DNA from: UBA6136 sp041178325
Lineage (GTDB): Bacteria; Pseudomonadota; Gammaproteobacteria; Methylococcales; Methylococcaceae
NCBI GenBank assembly: GCA_041178325.1
Contig: JBEGVN010000086.1
Coordinates: 1 to 60,375 of the forward strand
Direction of reading: 5' to 3'
DNA length: 60,375 nucleotides
Part shown: in pieces, positions 7,722 through 16,455 of the stretch
Numbering within the stretch: position 1 is the first letter of the stretch
Layout of the letters: every line of letters starts with the position of its first letter
Translations under genes and position numbers: made by a program
The notes under the pieces: model-generated
Databases searched by the model: none
What the model saw: the letters and a program-made list of their open reading frames with translations, nothing else
Told to the model about the DNA's origin: nothing

Positions 7722-10373
7722 CTACGACTCGCCAACGAGTTTGACAATGGTCTCTTTCAGTTTGAGGCGAAGCCCGTCATCACTGAGGGGATGATTGTCT
7801 TTTCCGGTCAGGAGAAAGATATCCTCGGCCCGGCTGCCGATGGTTGAGATTCTTGCGTTATTGAGTCGGACGTCACATTGGGAGAATGCGCGGCCAACCT
7901 TGGAGAGAAGACCGGGTCGATCGGTGGCGATGAGCTCCATCACCGTGCCTTGCCGTTGAGGTTCATCACGGAAGGTGATTTGGGTGGGCACAGTGAAATG
8001 GCGGATTTGTCGGGCTTCTCGCCGCTGAACTTGGAGATCGGCCTGATCTTGGCCCAACAAGGCCTCCCGTAAGCGCACCGAAATTTGTACTTGTCGCATA
8101 GGATCGGTTAGGCGCTCCCCGGATTGCTCAAGGACGTGATAGCTGTGCACCACATAATCTTGTGTGCTGGTAATGATTCGGGCATCCAGGACAGTCAAGT
8201 TGAGCTGATCAAGAACAGCCGTGGCCCTCGGAAAAATAAGGTCGTTCTGGCGCGCATAGATAAAGACCTCTGCGCTCCCTCGCTGACTGACCGTGCGAAG
8301 CAGGACCAGCGGAGGTTCCTTCCCTCGAAATGCATCAAGGGCAACGGTGTGCCAGACGATTTCTTCCGGGTGATACCTCAGGAAGTATTCTTCGCTGAAG
8401 ACCTCATCCCAGATTGCACGGGTCCGATTTTCTGGAATCCCCAGTTTCAGAAGCTTTTCGAGGGTTTCCTTTTTGACTGCCGCGAGCTTTTCTTCCTGCT
8501 GTACCGGGTTGGCAAGGCCTCTACGGAACATCCAGCGGGCTTGCTCGTAGAGTTCTCGCAAAAGCGCATCTCGCCAAGAGTTCCAGAGGTTTGGGTTGGT
8601 TGCCCGAATGTCGGCTACGGTGAGGAGATAAAGGTAATTCAGCGTCGTCTGATCCCTAATGGTGGTCGCAAACGCATGGATGATTTTCGGGTCGCTGATG
8701 TCCTTGCGTTGGGCAGTCAAGGACATCAGGAGATGGTTCTGAACCACCCAGCACACTCTCTGGGTATCGGCTTCACCGATGCCATGTCGCCGACAGAAAT
8801 CGGCGGCGATATCGGCGCCGAGGGTCGAATGATCCCCACCGCTACCTTTGGCAATGTCATGCATGAGCCCCGCCACGTAGAGGAGCTCGGGTTTCTCGAT
8901 GCTCTTGAAGATCTCGTTCGGGAAAGGGTGGGTTTCCCGGTGTTGTTCGAGCGCAAAGCGGCGCAGATTGCGGACCACAAAAAGAGTGTGTTCATCCACG
9001 GTGTAAACGTGGAAAAGGTCATACTGCATCCTCCCCACAACGCGAGCAAATGCGGGAAGGTAGGCCGCCAGCACACCATATCGATTCATTCGTCGCAACT
9101 GGTGGGTGACGCCCACGGGTTGTCGAAGGATATCCATGAAAAGGCTGCATGCTTTGGGGTTTTCCCTGAAGCGGTCATCGATCCTTTCTAGGTTCTGTCG
9201 GATCAGACGAATCGTCGATGCGCGAATGCCCTTAAGCTCTGGGCGTGTCTGTAAAAGGAGCAGAATTTCAAAGATCGCCAGAGGTCTCTGCTGGAAGATG
9301 TCGGGATCGACGACTTCAAGGTAACCATCGACACTTCGAAACTCCGTCGTCACTGACTCGACTTTAAAGGGATGCTCGCTGTGAAGAATGACCTCTTCAA
9401 AGAGCTGCATCAGGAGTTCATTAAGTCGTTCCAGACCCATGACCGTTCTGAAGTACAGTTGCATGAACTGTTCAACGGCATGATTCACGTTCTCAGACTC
9501 AACGCCAAAGAGTCGAGCCAGTTCCTTTTGATACTCGAAAAGGAGGCGTTCTTCGGGTCGGTTAGTGATTACATGAAGCGCGAAACGAATTTCCCAGAGG
9601 AAGTCGCGTGCCTTCTCAAACTCCTCGAGCTCTGCTTCGGTGAGCCAGCCAAGCTCGACCAGGTTCAGTTCTCGAAGGTCGTAGTGGCGCTTGATAATCC
9701 AGTGGATGTTCTGGATGTCTCTCAGACCACCGGGCCCCTCTTTGATGTTCGGCTCCAGATTGAACGCCGTGTCATGAAATTTGGCATATCGACCGGCTTG
9801 CTCTGCTCGCTTGGCCTCAAAGAATTCGTCTGAAGGCCAAATGAGAGAGGGACTGATCTCCTGTTCGAGGCGCGCAAAGAGTGCGTTGTCCCCATGGAGT
9901 AACCTGGACTCCAGAAGATTGGTCATGACGGTTTGATCTTTGACCGCCTCTTCAATGCACTCGTAAAGGCCGCGAACACTTTGTGCCGGTCGCAGCCCGA
10001 TATCCCAGATGAACTGAAGGAACCCGGCGATTTGAGCGTCAGTGTGTGGGCATTCCTTTGCTGAGGGATCCTTGAGGATTAAAAGGTCGACATCCGAATG
10101 GGGGTGCATCTCGCGCCGCCCATAGCCGCCAACGGCAATCAAGCTGGGCTTTGGGGTCGCAACGTCCGTGAGGAAGTCTTGCCAGATAAAGCCGAGAAGC
10201 TCATCAATAAAGTCAGAGCGCCAACGAATGAGATCCCGAGCGGTTTCTCCGGCGGCAAATCGCTCTTTGAGGAGAGCTTGATGGACCTTGGTGGCTTCAG
10301 TACATGCGATTTTGGGGTCAAGGCCCGAAAATCGACTGGGCTCAATTTGGGGAGAGAGCGTTTCGAATATCAA
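7722..10373 (-). CDS. glnD: Bifunctional uridylyltransferase/uridylyl-removing enzyme GlnD
   Basis: An 883-residue nitrogen sensor that adds UMP to PII proteins when glutamine is low and removes it when glutamine is high. Domains in order: nucleotidyltransferase with GGYGRREMHPHSDVDLLIL (about 80-98), the GlnE/GlnD helical linker (EPNIKEGPGGLRDIQNIHW), an HD domain with VAGLMHDIAKGSGGDH (about 500-515), and two C-terminal ACT domains (TVSQRGSAEVFIYA; MELIATDRPGLLSKVGRAF). I choose TTG 10373, because GGAGG lies 6 bases before it; the next start upstream is another TTG at 10406 with a poor site. It overlaps map by 32 bases. Confidence 0.93.
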   Translation of the reverse strand: MIFETLSPQIEPSRFSGLDPKIACTEATKVHQALLKERFAAGETARDLIRWRSDFIDELLGFIWQDFLTDVATPKPSLIAVGGYGRREMHPHSDVDLLILKDPSAKECPHTDAQIAGFLQFIWDIGLRPAQSVRGLYECIEEAVKDQTVMTNLLESRLLHGDNALFARLEQEISPSLIWPSDEFFEAKRAEQAGRYAKFHDTAFNLEPNIKEGPGGLRDIQNIHWIIKRHYDLRELNLVELGWLTEAELEEFEKARDFLWEIRFALHVITNRPEERLLFEYQKELARLFGVESENVNHAVEQFMQLYFRTVMGLERLNELLMQLFEEVILHSEHPFKVESVTTEFRSVDGYLEVVDPDIFQQRPLAIFEILLLLQTRPELKGIRASTIRLIRQNLERIDDRFRENPKACSLFMDILRQPVGVTHQLRRMNRYGVLAAYLPAFARVVGRMQYDLFHVYTVDEHTLFVVRNLRRFALEQHRETHPFPNEIFKSIEKPELLYVAGLMHDIAKGSGGDHSTLGADIAADFCRRHGIGEADTQRVCWVVQNHLLMSLTAQRKDISDPKIIHAFATTIRDQTTLNYLYLLTVADIRATNPNLWNSWRDALLRELYEQARWMFRRGLANPVQQEEKLAAVKKETLEKLLKLGIPENRTRAIWDEVFSEEYFLRYHPEEIVWHTVALDAFRGKEPPLVLLRTVSQRGSAEVFIYARQNDLIFPRATAVLDQLNLTVLDARIITSTQDYVVHSYHVLEQSGERLTDPMRQVQISVRLREALLGQDQADLQVQRREARQIRHFTVPTQITFRDEPQRQGTVMELIATDRPGLLSKVGRAFSQCDVRLNNARISTIGSRAEDIFLLTGKDNHPLSDDGLRLKLKETIVKLVGES

Positions 10374-11136
10374 GGGGTTCCTCCGCCCTGCGCGTGAGGA
10401 TTTCAAAACCCTCTGATGTCACAGCGATCATATGTTCCCACTGGGCGGAAAGGCTGTGATCCTTGGTCACGGCAGTCCACCCGTCAGGAAGGATCTTGAC
10501 GTGCCGTTTGCCCAGATTGAGCATGGGTTCGATGGTGAAAACCATGCCCTCTTCAAGCTTAAGTCCGGTCCCGGGGGTTCCGTAATGAAGAACCTGCGGA
10601 TCCTCGTGGAAATCCTTGCCGATCCCATGGCCGCAAAATTCCTGGACGACTGAGAGACCATGGGATTCGGCGTGCCGTTGGATCGCATTGCCAATATCAC
10701 CCAGTGTGGCTCCCGGTTTGACTTCCAGGATGCCAAGGTACATGGCCTCCTGGCAGATTTTGGCTAGACGGCTTGCCCGGATCGGAACGTCGCCAACCAG
10801 AAACATCTTGCTGGTGTCACCATGGTATCCGTCCTTAATTACGGTGATGTCGACATTGATGATGTCGCCGCTCTTCAGCTTCTTCGGGCCGGGGATCCCA
10901 TGACACACGGTGTGGTTAACCGAGGTGCAAATCGATTTGGGGAAGCCTCGGTAGTTCAGTGGGGCAGGGATGGCCTGTTGGACGTTGACGATGTAATCGT
11001 GGCAGATTTGATCCAGTTCCTCGGTCGTCACACCGGCGATGACATAGGGCTCGATCATTTCGAGGACTTCGGCCGCCAGGCGACCGGCCACTCTCATAGT
11101 CTCAATTTCTTCTGAAGTCTTGATGCGGATGGTCAT
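10342..11136 (-). CDS. map: Methionine aminopeptidase, type I
   Basis: A 264-residue cytoplasmic metalloprotease that removes the initiator methionine. Metal ligands are visible in order: DIINVDITVIKDGYHGDTS (two aspartates), CGHGIGKDFHEDP (histidine), EEGMVFTIEPM (glutamate) and AQWEHMIAVT (glutamate). The start MTIRIKTSEEIETMRVAG at ATG 11136 fits the family; the longer upstream frame has no family similarity. It is divergent from rpsB, which is the common arrangement, and it overlaps glnD downstream. Confidence 0.96.
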   Translation of the reverse strand: MTIRIKTSEEIETMRVAGRLAAEVLEMIEPYVIAGVTTEELDQICHDYIVNVQQAIPAPLNYRGFPKSICTSVNHTVCHGIPGPKKLKSGDIINVDITVIKDGYHGDTSKMFLVGDVPIRASRLAKICQEAMYLGILEVKPGATLGDIGNAIQRHAESHGLSVVQEFCGHGIGKDFHEDPQVLHYGTPGTGLKLEEGMVFTIEPMLNLGKRHVKILPDGWTAVTKDHSLSAQWEHMIAVTSEGFEILTRRAEEPLDIRNALSPN

Positions 11137-11195
11137 CTTGATTCGCCTGATGGACCCCAGTGGGTGTCCCAGGGGCGCGACTTGGTGTGGATGGA

Positions 11196-11224
11196 TTGTT
11201 GAGATAAGCCGTTCATGGTATAAA
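11196..11224 (+). promoter_or_regulatory. Candidate sigma-70 promoter for rpsB
   Basis: TTGTTG at 11196-11201 and TATAAA at 11219-11224 are separated by 17 bases. Transcription would begin near 11231, leaving a leader of about 120 bases before rpsB. S2 leaders are autoregulated in Escherichia coli; I could not recognise the equivalent fold here. The rest of the 215-base map-rpsB gap shows nothing else I can name. Confidence 0.5.
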
Positions 11225-11351
11225 GGCCTGCTTTTTTTAGCAATAACCCACACACATGTCGTCACGCTCGACAGGGTGCCGAGCCGGGCTCAACCGGTTC
11301 CGGTCGTCGTTCGGGGCATGTGGAGGCACAACCCTAATTTAAGGAGTTTTC

Positions 11352-12110
11352 ATGTCGACTGTAACTATGCGCCAGATGCTTGAGGCCGGTGTTCACTTCG
11401 GACACCAGACCCGCTACTGGAATCCTAAGATGGCACCTTTCATTTATGGTGCTCGCAGCAACATCCATATTATCAACCTCGAAAAGTCTCTCCCGCTTTT
11501 CAAGGACGCGATGGCTTATCTGGAGCAGGTCGCTGCCAAGCGCGGCAAAATCCTGTTCGTAGGCACCAAGCGGACTACCCGGACGGTTGTCCAGGAAGAG
11601 GCGCTGCGTTGTGGTATGCCTTATGTAAACCACCGCTGGCTCGGAGGCATGCTCACCAACTTCAAGACCATCAAGCAGTCTGTGGCTCGGATGAAGGATC
11701 TCGAAGCGATGCGTGATGACGGTCGCCTCCAGCGCTTCAGCAAGAAAGAAGGCCTGGGCATGATGCGTGAACTCGACAAGCTCGAGAACAGCATGGGCGG
11801 TATCCGGGATATGGATCGCCTCCCTGACGTGCTTTTCGTTCTGGATGTTGGTTACGAGCATAACGCTATCAGCGAAGCGCATAAGCTGGGTATTCCGGTT
11901 GTTGGCATCGTGGATACCAACAACAACCCGACTGGTATTGATTTCATCATTCCGGGTAACGATGACTCGATTCGTGCGGTCCAGCTCTACGTTCAGAGTG
12001 CGGCCACCGCGATTCTTCAGGGCAAGGCTAACAGCCTGAGCGTCCCAGCTGGCGAGGATGACTTCGTCGAAATGGACGCGGCTCCTGCTACCGCAGCCAC
12101 TGCGGAGTAA
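11352..12110 (+). CDS. rpsB: 30S ribosomal protein S2
   Basis: A 252-residue small-subunit protein. It starts MSTVTMRQMLEAGVHFGHQT and carries WNPKMAPFIYG and the conserved RWLGGMLTNFKTI, then DVLFVLDVGYEHNAISEA and IPVVGIVDTN. A good ribosome site (AAGGAG) lies 6 bases before the ATG. The C-terminal tail is acidic and alanine-rich, as is usual. It heads the rightward run of translation genes and is separated from tsf by a terminator-like hairpin. Confidence 0.98.
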   Translation: MSTVTMRQMLEAGVHFGHQTRYWNPKMAPFIYGARSNIHIINLEKSLPLFKDAMAYLEQVAAKRGKILFVGTKRTTRTVVQEEALRCGMPYVNHRWLGGMLTNFKTIKQSVARMKDLEAMRDDGRLQRFSKKEGLGMMRELDKLENSMGGIRDMDRLPDVLFVLDVGYEHNAISEAHKLGIPVVGIVDTNNNPTGIDFIIPGNDDSIRAVQLYVQSAATAILQGKANSLSVPAGEDDFVEMDAAPATAATAE

Positions 12111-12159
12111 CCGGTGCGGGACGGGTCTCGAATGACCTGTCCCCCGGCTTGAATTGAAG

Positions 12160-12186
12160 ACGCCTCCGGACTGGGGGCGTTTTGTT
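12160..12186 (+). terminator. Intrinsic terminator or attenuator between rpsB and tsf
   Basis: An 8-base stem, ACGCCTCC with GGGGGCGT (one G-T pair, 5-base loop), is followed directly by TTTTGTT. It sits in the 144-base gap between the two genes, the site where partial termination is known in other gammaproteobacteria. Confidence 0.7.
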
Positions 12187-12254
12187 AGTTGTTGATGCCG
12201 TCTGCGGCGTCAACCTGAATCTGCTGACATTTAAAGATTATTGAGGACTGCTTC

Positions 12255-13142
12255 ATGTCGAATATTACGGCCGGAATGGTAAAGGAACTGCGTGAGCGCA
12301 CAGGTTCCGGGATGATGGAATGCAAAAAAGCGCTGACTGAGACCAATGGTGACCTTGAGGCCGCCGTCGAGTTGATGCGAAAGGCCGGCCTTGCCAAGGC
12401 AGACAAGAAGTCCGGTCGCACCGCGGCTGAGGGTATCATCGTTGCCAAGGCCAGCGCAGATGGAAAGACTGCAGCAATCGTTGAAGTCAATTCCGAGACC
12501 GATTTTGTCGCTAAGGGCGATGATTTCGTAGCATTTGCCAATCTGGTGGCTGAAACCGCGCTCGGCTCAGCTGCAACGACCCTTGAAGAACTCCTCGAGG
12601 TCAAGATTGCAAGCACGGGTGAAACGGTTGAAGAAACGCGCAGAGCGATGATTGCAAAGATCGGCGAAAACATTGCGGTTCGCCGTTTTGAGCGTTTCAG
12701 TGCACCTGCCGGTCTCGTTGCCAGCTATCTGCATGGCAGCCGTATCGGTGTTCTGGTCGAGCTTGCGGGTGGCGATGCGGCCCTCGGTAAGGATGTAGCG
12801 ATGCATGTTGCTGCGACCAAGCCGGCTTGTGTCGATGAGACCGGTGTCGATGCTGAACTCGTTGAAAAGGAAAAGGCGATTTTCAGCGCGCAGGCTGAAG
12901 CCAGCGGAAAGCCCGCCAACGTCATCGAGAAGATGGTCGAAGGGCGCATCAAGAAGTTCCTCGGCGAAATTACCCTGGTAGGGCAGCCTTTCGTCAAGGA
13001 TCCCGATCAGACGGTTGGCAAGCTGCTGGCCGACAAGGGGGCTAAGGTGGCAAGATTTGTTCGCCTTGAGGTCGGTGAAGGGATCGAGAAGGTCGAGAGC
13101 AACTTCGCCGAAGAGGTTATGGCTCAGGTCAGAGGTTCCTGA
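12255..13142 (+). CDS. tsf: Translation elongation factor Ts
   Basis: A 295-residue nucleotide-exchange factor that recycles EF-Tu. The N-terminal UBA-like domain is MVKELRERTGSGMMECKKAL; the core contains EVNSETDFVAKGDDF (the aspartate-phenylalanine pair that displaces Mg from EF-Tu) and later MHVAATKP. Length is close to the family's 283-300. It is followed by a strong hairpin and then pyrH. Confidence 0.98.
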   Translation: MSNITAGMVKELRERTGSGMMECKKALTETNGDLEAAVELMRKAGLAKADKKSGRTAAEGIIVAKASADGKTAAIVEVNSETDFVAKGDDFVAFANLVAETALGSAATTLEELLEVKIASTGETVEETRRAMIAKIGENIAVRRFERFSAPAGLVASYLHGSRIGVLVELAGGDAALGKDVAMHVAATKPACVDETGVDAELVEKEKAIFSAQAEASGKPANVIEKMVEGRIKKFLGEITLVGQPFVKDPDQTVGKLLADKGAKVARFVRLEVGEGIEKVESNFAEEVMAQVRGS

Positions 13143-13160
13143 TTCTGTCTACCTGACCTT

Positions 13161-13190
13161 CGTTCGCCGGGGATCTGTCTCCGGCGAACG
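13161..13190 (+). other. Strong hairpin between tsf and pyrH
   Basis: A perfect 10-base inverted repeat, CGTTCGCCGG/CCGGCGAACG, with a 10-base loop lies 19 bases after the tsf stop. It is followed by CTCCTCTCG and not a T-run, so it is a stable stem without the usual terminator tail. It could stabilise the rpsB-tsf message or partially terminate upstream of pyrH. Confidence 0.55.
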
Positions 13191-13234
13191 CTCCTCTCGA
13201 TCTTCCCTGTAACTACTGGCAACGCGACGGACCC

Positions 13235-13963
13235 ATGAGTACTCCAAAATACCAACGCATCCTGTTGAAGCTAAGTGGTGAGGCCCTGATGGGAGACAAG
13301 GGCGGTGGCATTGATGCCGCCACCATTGGTCGCCTGGCCAAGGAGATTCAGGAACTCTGCAGCGCCGGGGTTCAAGTCGGACTGGTGATCGGCGGGGGAA
13401 ATATCATTCGTGGAGCCCAGACGGCCGGACAAGGGCTCGAGCGGGTCACGGGGGACTACATGGGCATGTTGGCTACGGTATTGAATGCCTTGGCCATGCA
13501 GGATGCTCTGGAGCACCAGGGACGTCCGGTGCGTGTCATGTCGGCACTGAAGATTAATCAGGTGTGCGAGGACTACATTCGCCGCCGCGCCATTCGCCAC
13601 CTCGAAAAGGGGCGCGTGGTCATTTTTGCTGCAGGCACGGGAAATCCCTTTTTCACGACGGATACGGCAGCAAGCCTCCGGGCAGTAGAAATCGGGGCCG
13701 ATCTTTTGATCAAGGCGACCAAGGTGGACGGTGTCTATACCGCAGACCCGGTCACAAATCCCGATGCCCGTCTTTATGAACGGCTGACCTTTGACGAAGC
13801 CCTGGATCAGCGGCTGAATGTCATGGACGCCACAGCTTTGGTCCTTTGTCGAGATCACGACATGCCCTTGCGGGTCATGAATGTGTTCGAGCCAGGCGCA
13901 GTGATGCGTTTGGTCATGGGCGAAAGCGTTGGTTCACTGATTGAGAGTGGGAAGAAGTCATGA
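13235..13963 (+). CDS. pyrH: Uridylate kinase
   Basis: A 242-residue hexameric amino-acid-kinase-fold enzyme that phosphorylates UMP to UDP. Motifs: RILLKLSGEALMG at the N-terminus, VGLVIGGGNIIRG (phosphate loop), GDYMGMLATVLNALAMQDAL, and FAAGTGNPFFTTDTAA. KATKVDGVYTADP is near residue 165. It overlaps frr by 4 bases (ATGA), consistent with co-translation. Confidence 0.98.
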   Translation: MSTPKYQRILLKLSGEALMGDKGGGIDAATIGRLAKEIQELCSAGVQVGLVIGGGNIIRGAQTAGQGLERVTGDYMGMLATVLNALAMQDALEHQGRPVRVMSALKINQVCEDYIRRRAIRHLEKGRVVIFAAGTGNPFFTTDTAASLRAVEIGADLLIKATKVDGVYTADPVTNPDARLYERLTFDEALDQRLNVMDATALVLCRDHDMPLRVMNVFEPGAVMRLVMGESVGSLIESGKKS

Positions 13964-14517
13964 TCGAAGATCTTCATAAGAAAACCTCCGAGCGCATGGG
14001 CAAGAGCATCGAAGCGCTGAAGCTGGAACTCGCAAAGATTCGGACCGGCAGAGCACATCCGAGTCTTCTGGACCACGTGATGGTCTCCTACTATGGTAAC
14101 GATGTTCCTCTTAGTCAGACGGCCAATGTGACGGTTGAAGATGCCCGCACGCTGGCTGTGGCTCCATGGGAACGTACCATGGTTCAAGCCATTGAAAAGG
14201 CCATCATGACGTCTGATCTTGGTCTAAATCCCTCGACTTCGGGGACCGTGATTCGGGTTCCGATGCCCCCTTTGACCGAAGAACGCCGTAAGGATCTGAT
14301 CAAGGTGGTTCGGGCAGAAGCTGAAAATTCCCGTGTGGCAATTCGCAATATACGGCGCGATGCCAACACCGATCTCAAGAATGCCGTCAAGGACAAGCTG
14401 ATCTCTGAGGATGATGAGCGTCGGAGTCAGGAACAGGTTCAAAAGCTGACGGATCAGTTCGTGAAGGAAGTAGATAGCCTTCTCGAGCAGAAGGAAAAGG
14501 ACCTCCTCGCGATTTGA
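13960..14517 (+). CDS. frr: Ribosome recycling factor
   Basis: A 185-residue two-domain factor that splits post-termination ribosomes together with EF-G. The long helical bundle begins MIEDLHKKTSERMGKSIEAL and contains LAKIRTGRAHPSLLDHVMV. The small beta domain has YYGNDVPLSQTANV and later the conserved VPMPPLTEERRKDL, followed by the RVAIRNIRRDAN helix. Standard length. Confidence 0.98.
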   Translation: MIEDLHKKTSERMGKSIEALKLELAKIRTGRAHPSLLDHVMVSYYGNDVPLSQTANVTVEDARTLAVAPWERTMVQAIEKAIMTSDLGLNPSTSGTVIRVPMPPLTEERRKDLIKVVRAEAENSRVAIRNIRRDANTDLKNAVKDKLISEDDERRSQEQVQKLTDQFVKEVDSLLEQKEKDLLAI

Positions 14518-14572
14518 GGATGCGGGAGCCGGCGAAGCACGGCCCCCCACTCTCGCGGCTAGTCCGACCCAC

Positions 14573-15349
14573 ATGTCGACATCGCCAGACGCCATTTCGC
14601 ATCACTCTGTGCCTCGGCACGTTGCCATCATCATGGATGGCAACGGCCGTTGGGCCAAGCAGCGCTTTCTTCCCAGGCCCGCAGGACACAGGGCAGGGGT
14701 TGGCGCTGTTCGAAAAACGGTAGAGCACTGCATCGCCAAGGGTGTAGAAGTCCTGACCCTCTTTGCCTTCAGTAGCGAAAACTGGCGAAGGCCTCAGCAG
14801 GAAGTTGCCCTGTTGATGCAATTATTCATTGCCAGTCTGGAACGCGAAACGGCCAAACTTCATCGTAATGGCGTTCGGCTTAAAGTGATCGGCGAACGAG
14901 AGCAGTTTGCGCCGATGCTTCAGGAGCGTATCGCCGAAGCGGAGGCGATGACGGCCGAGAACTCGCGACTGACTTTGGTCATTGCTGCCAACTACGGCGG
15001 TCGGTGGGATATAGCCCAGGCCTTTCGTCAATTGGCTGGTGAGGTTGAAGTCGGTCGACTCAAGAGTGAAGACATTACTCCGGACATGATTGGCGAAAGG
15101 CTGGCTATCGCAGATCTTCCTGAACCTGACCTCTTTATCCGGACCGGTGGCGAGCAACGCATCAGTAACTTTCTTCTCTGGCAACTTGCCTACGCTGAGC
15201 TTTACTTTACGCCGCTTCTTTGGCCGGACTTTGACGAAGTGGCTTTTGAGGAGGCCCTTGCAAGTTTTGCCAGCCGGCAGCGCCGGTTCGGTTATACCGG
15301 CGACCAAATTGAAAAGCTCATCTCAAATACGAACAACCCATCTTGTTGA
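14573..15349 (+). CDS. uppS: Undecaprenyl diphosphate synthase (cis-prenyltransferase)
   Basis: A 258-residue enzyme that builds the C55 lipid carrier for cell-wall and O-antigen synthesis. It shows PRHVAIIMDGNGRWAKQR with the catalytic aspartate (about residues 17-34), GHRAGVGAVRKTVEHC, LTLFAFSSENWRRP, AANYGGRWDI, and the C-terminal LFIRTGGEQRISNFLLWQ. The ribosome site is weak. It feeds the same envelope pathway as its neighbours cdsA and dxr; Dxr supplies its isoprenoid units. Confidence 0.97.
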   Translation: MSTSPDAISHHSVPRHVAIIMDGNGRWAKQRFLPRPAGHRAGVGAVRKTVEHCIAKGVEVLTLFAFSSENWRRPQQEVALLMQLFIASLERETAKLHRNGVRLKVIGEREQFAPMLQERIAEAEAMTAENSRLTLVIAANYGGRWDIAQAFRQLAGEVEVGRLKSEDITPDMIGERLAIADLPEPDLFIRTGGEQRISNFLLWQLAYAELYFTPLLWPDFDEVAFEEALASFASRQRRFGYTGDQIEKLISNTNNPSC

Positions 15350-15366
15350 CCCAAAAAGGCCATTCC

Positions 15367-16455
15367 ATGCTTAGAAATCGAATCATCACGGCATCCCTTT
15401 TGGCGCCGCTTGTTATTGCTGCCATCCTGCTTCTGCCGCCCGATGGCTTTGCGGTGTTGTGGGGTGTTGTCATTCTTTTGGGGGCCTGGGAATGGGCAAG
15501 CCTTTCTTCCCTCGAGGGTGGGCAGAAAATCGGCTTCACTGCCTTCATTTTCTCGGTACTAGCGGCTGCACGCGTCTATGCCATGGACTGGGCGCCCGGT
15601 GAGCTTCCGAGTTGGCTCTATGCCGGAGCCGTCCTTTGGTGGGCGGTTTGGGGCGCCGCCTTTAGACATTCTTCTGAGAAGATCGCCAACCGAAAGTTTT
15701 CGGTTCTCTCCCGTGTTCTCGCGGGAGCCTGGGTTCTGGTGACCGGCTGGGTTCTAATGGTCTGGTTGCGCCTTAACTTCTCAGCCTACCAGGTGCTTTA
15801 TCTTGTTCTTTTGATCTGGATTGCTGACATTGCCGCTTATTTCACAGGCAAGCAGTGGGGCTTCACCAAGCTGATGGCGGCGATCAGCCCGGGCAAGACG
15901 GTAGAAGGCGTTTATGGCGCCTTCTTCGGTGCGATATTCTTTGCTGTGGCCATTGGTCTGGTGCTGGGATTTGAAACCATGACCTTGATCGATTTTGTCT
16001 TCCTGTCAGTGATGACGGTAGCGTTCTCGGTCTGTGGTGATCTATTTGAAAGCCTCGCCAAGCGGGTTCGTGGAGTTAAGGACAGTGGGGCCATTCTGCC
16101 GGGTCATGGGGGTGTCCTTGATCGCATCGACAGTCTCTTGGCGGGTGTCACTGTCTTTTATGCCGGATCCCTCTTGATACCGATCTTTATTCAGTTCGGT
16201 GGCAGCCTTGAGCCGGAAATCATCCTCCAGTCCGAGGATGCACCAGCCTTGGAGTCCTTTGTGCCGGACCACCACCATGATGGCCCGATGGAAGTACCCT
16301 CGGATCATGATGAGCTGCCCCCTTCGGATGCTGCAGATGAAGGTGTTCCGCCGGCGGATGCAGCTTCACAGGCTAAAACTCCATCCAGTGTACCGGCGCC
16401 TGCTCCGGCGGCACCCACCAGTGCTCCTGCAACCAAGAAGAAGGGAGCGCACTGA
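15367..16455 (+). CDS. cdsA: Phosphatidate cytidylyltransferase with a long disordered C-terminal tail
   Basis: A 362-residue inner-membrane enzyme making CDP-diacylglycerol from phosphatidic acid and CTP. About eight hydrophobic helices fill residues 1-277, and the signature KRVRGVKDSGAILPGHGG followed by VLDRIDSLL is near residues 232-258. The final 85 residues (from about GGSLEPEII) are unlike the family: acidic with a histidine cluster, then proline/alanine-rich, ending KKKGAH. CdsA proteins are usually about 270 residues. I start at ATG 15367 (MLRNRIITASLLAP), 17 bases after uppS. It overlaps dxr by one base (TGATG). Confidence 0.93.
   Translation: MLRNRIITASLLAPLVIAAILLLPPDGFAVLWGVVILLGAWEWASLSSLEGGQKIGFTAFIFSVLAAARVYAMDWAPGELPSWLYAGAVLWWAVWGAAFRHSSEKIANRKFSVLSRVLAGAWVLVTGWVLMVWLRLNFSAYQVLYLVLLIWIADIAAYFTGKQWGFTKLMAAISPGKTVEGVYGAFFGAIFFAVAIGLVLGFETMTLIDFVFLSVMTVAFSVCGDLFESLAKRVRGVKDSGAILPGHGGVLDRIDSLLAGVTVFYAGSLLIPIFIQFGGSLEPEIILQSEDAPALESFVPDHHHDGPMEVPSDHDELPPSDAADEGVPPADAASQAKTPSSVPAPAPAAPTSAPATKKKGAH

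Noticed and set aside
8124..9191. A 355-residue open frame on the plus strand
   Set aside because: It lies wholly antisense to glnD, has no recognisable domains, and its codons mirror a well-supported gene.
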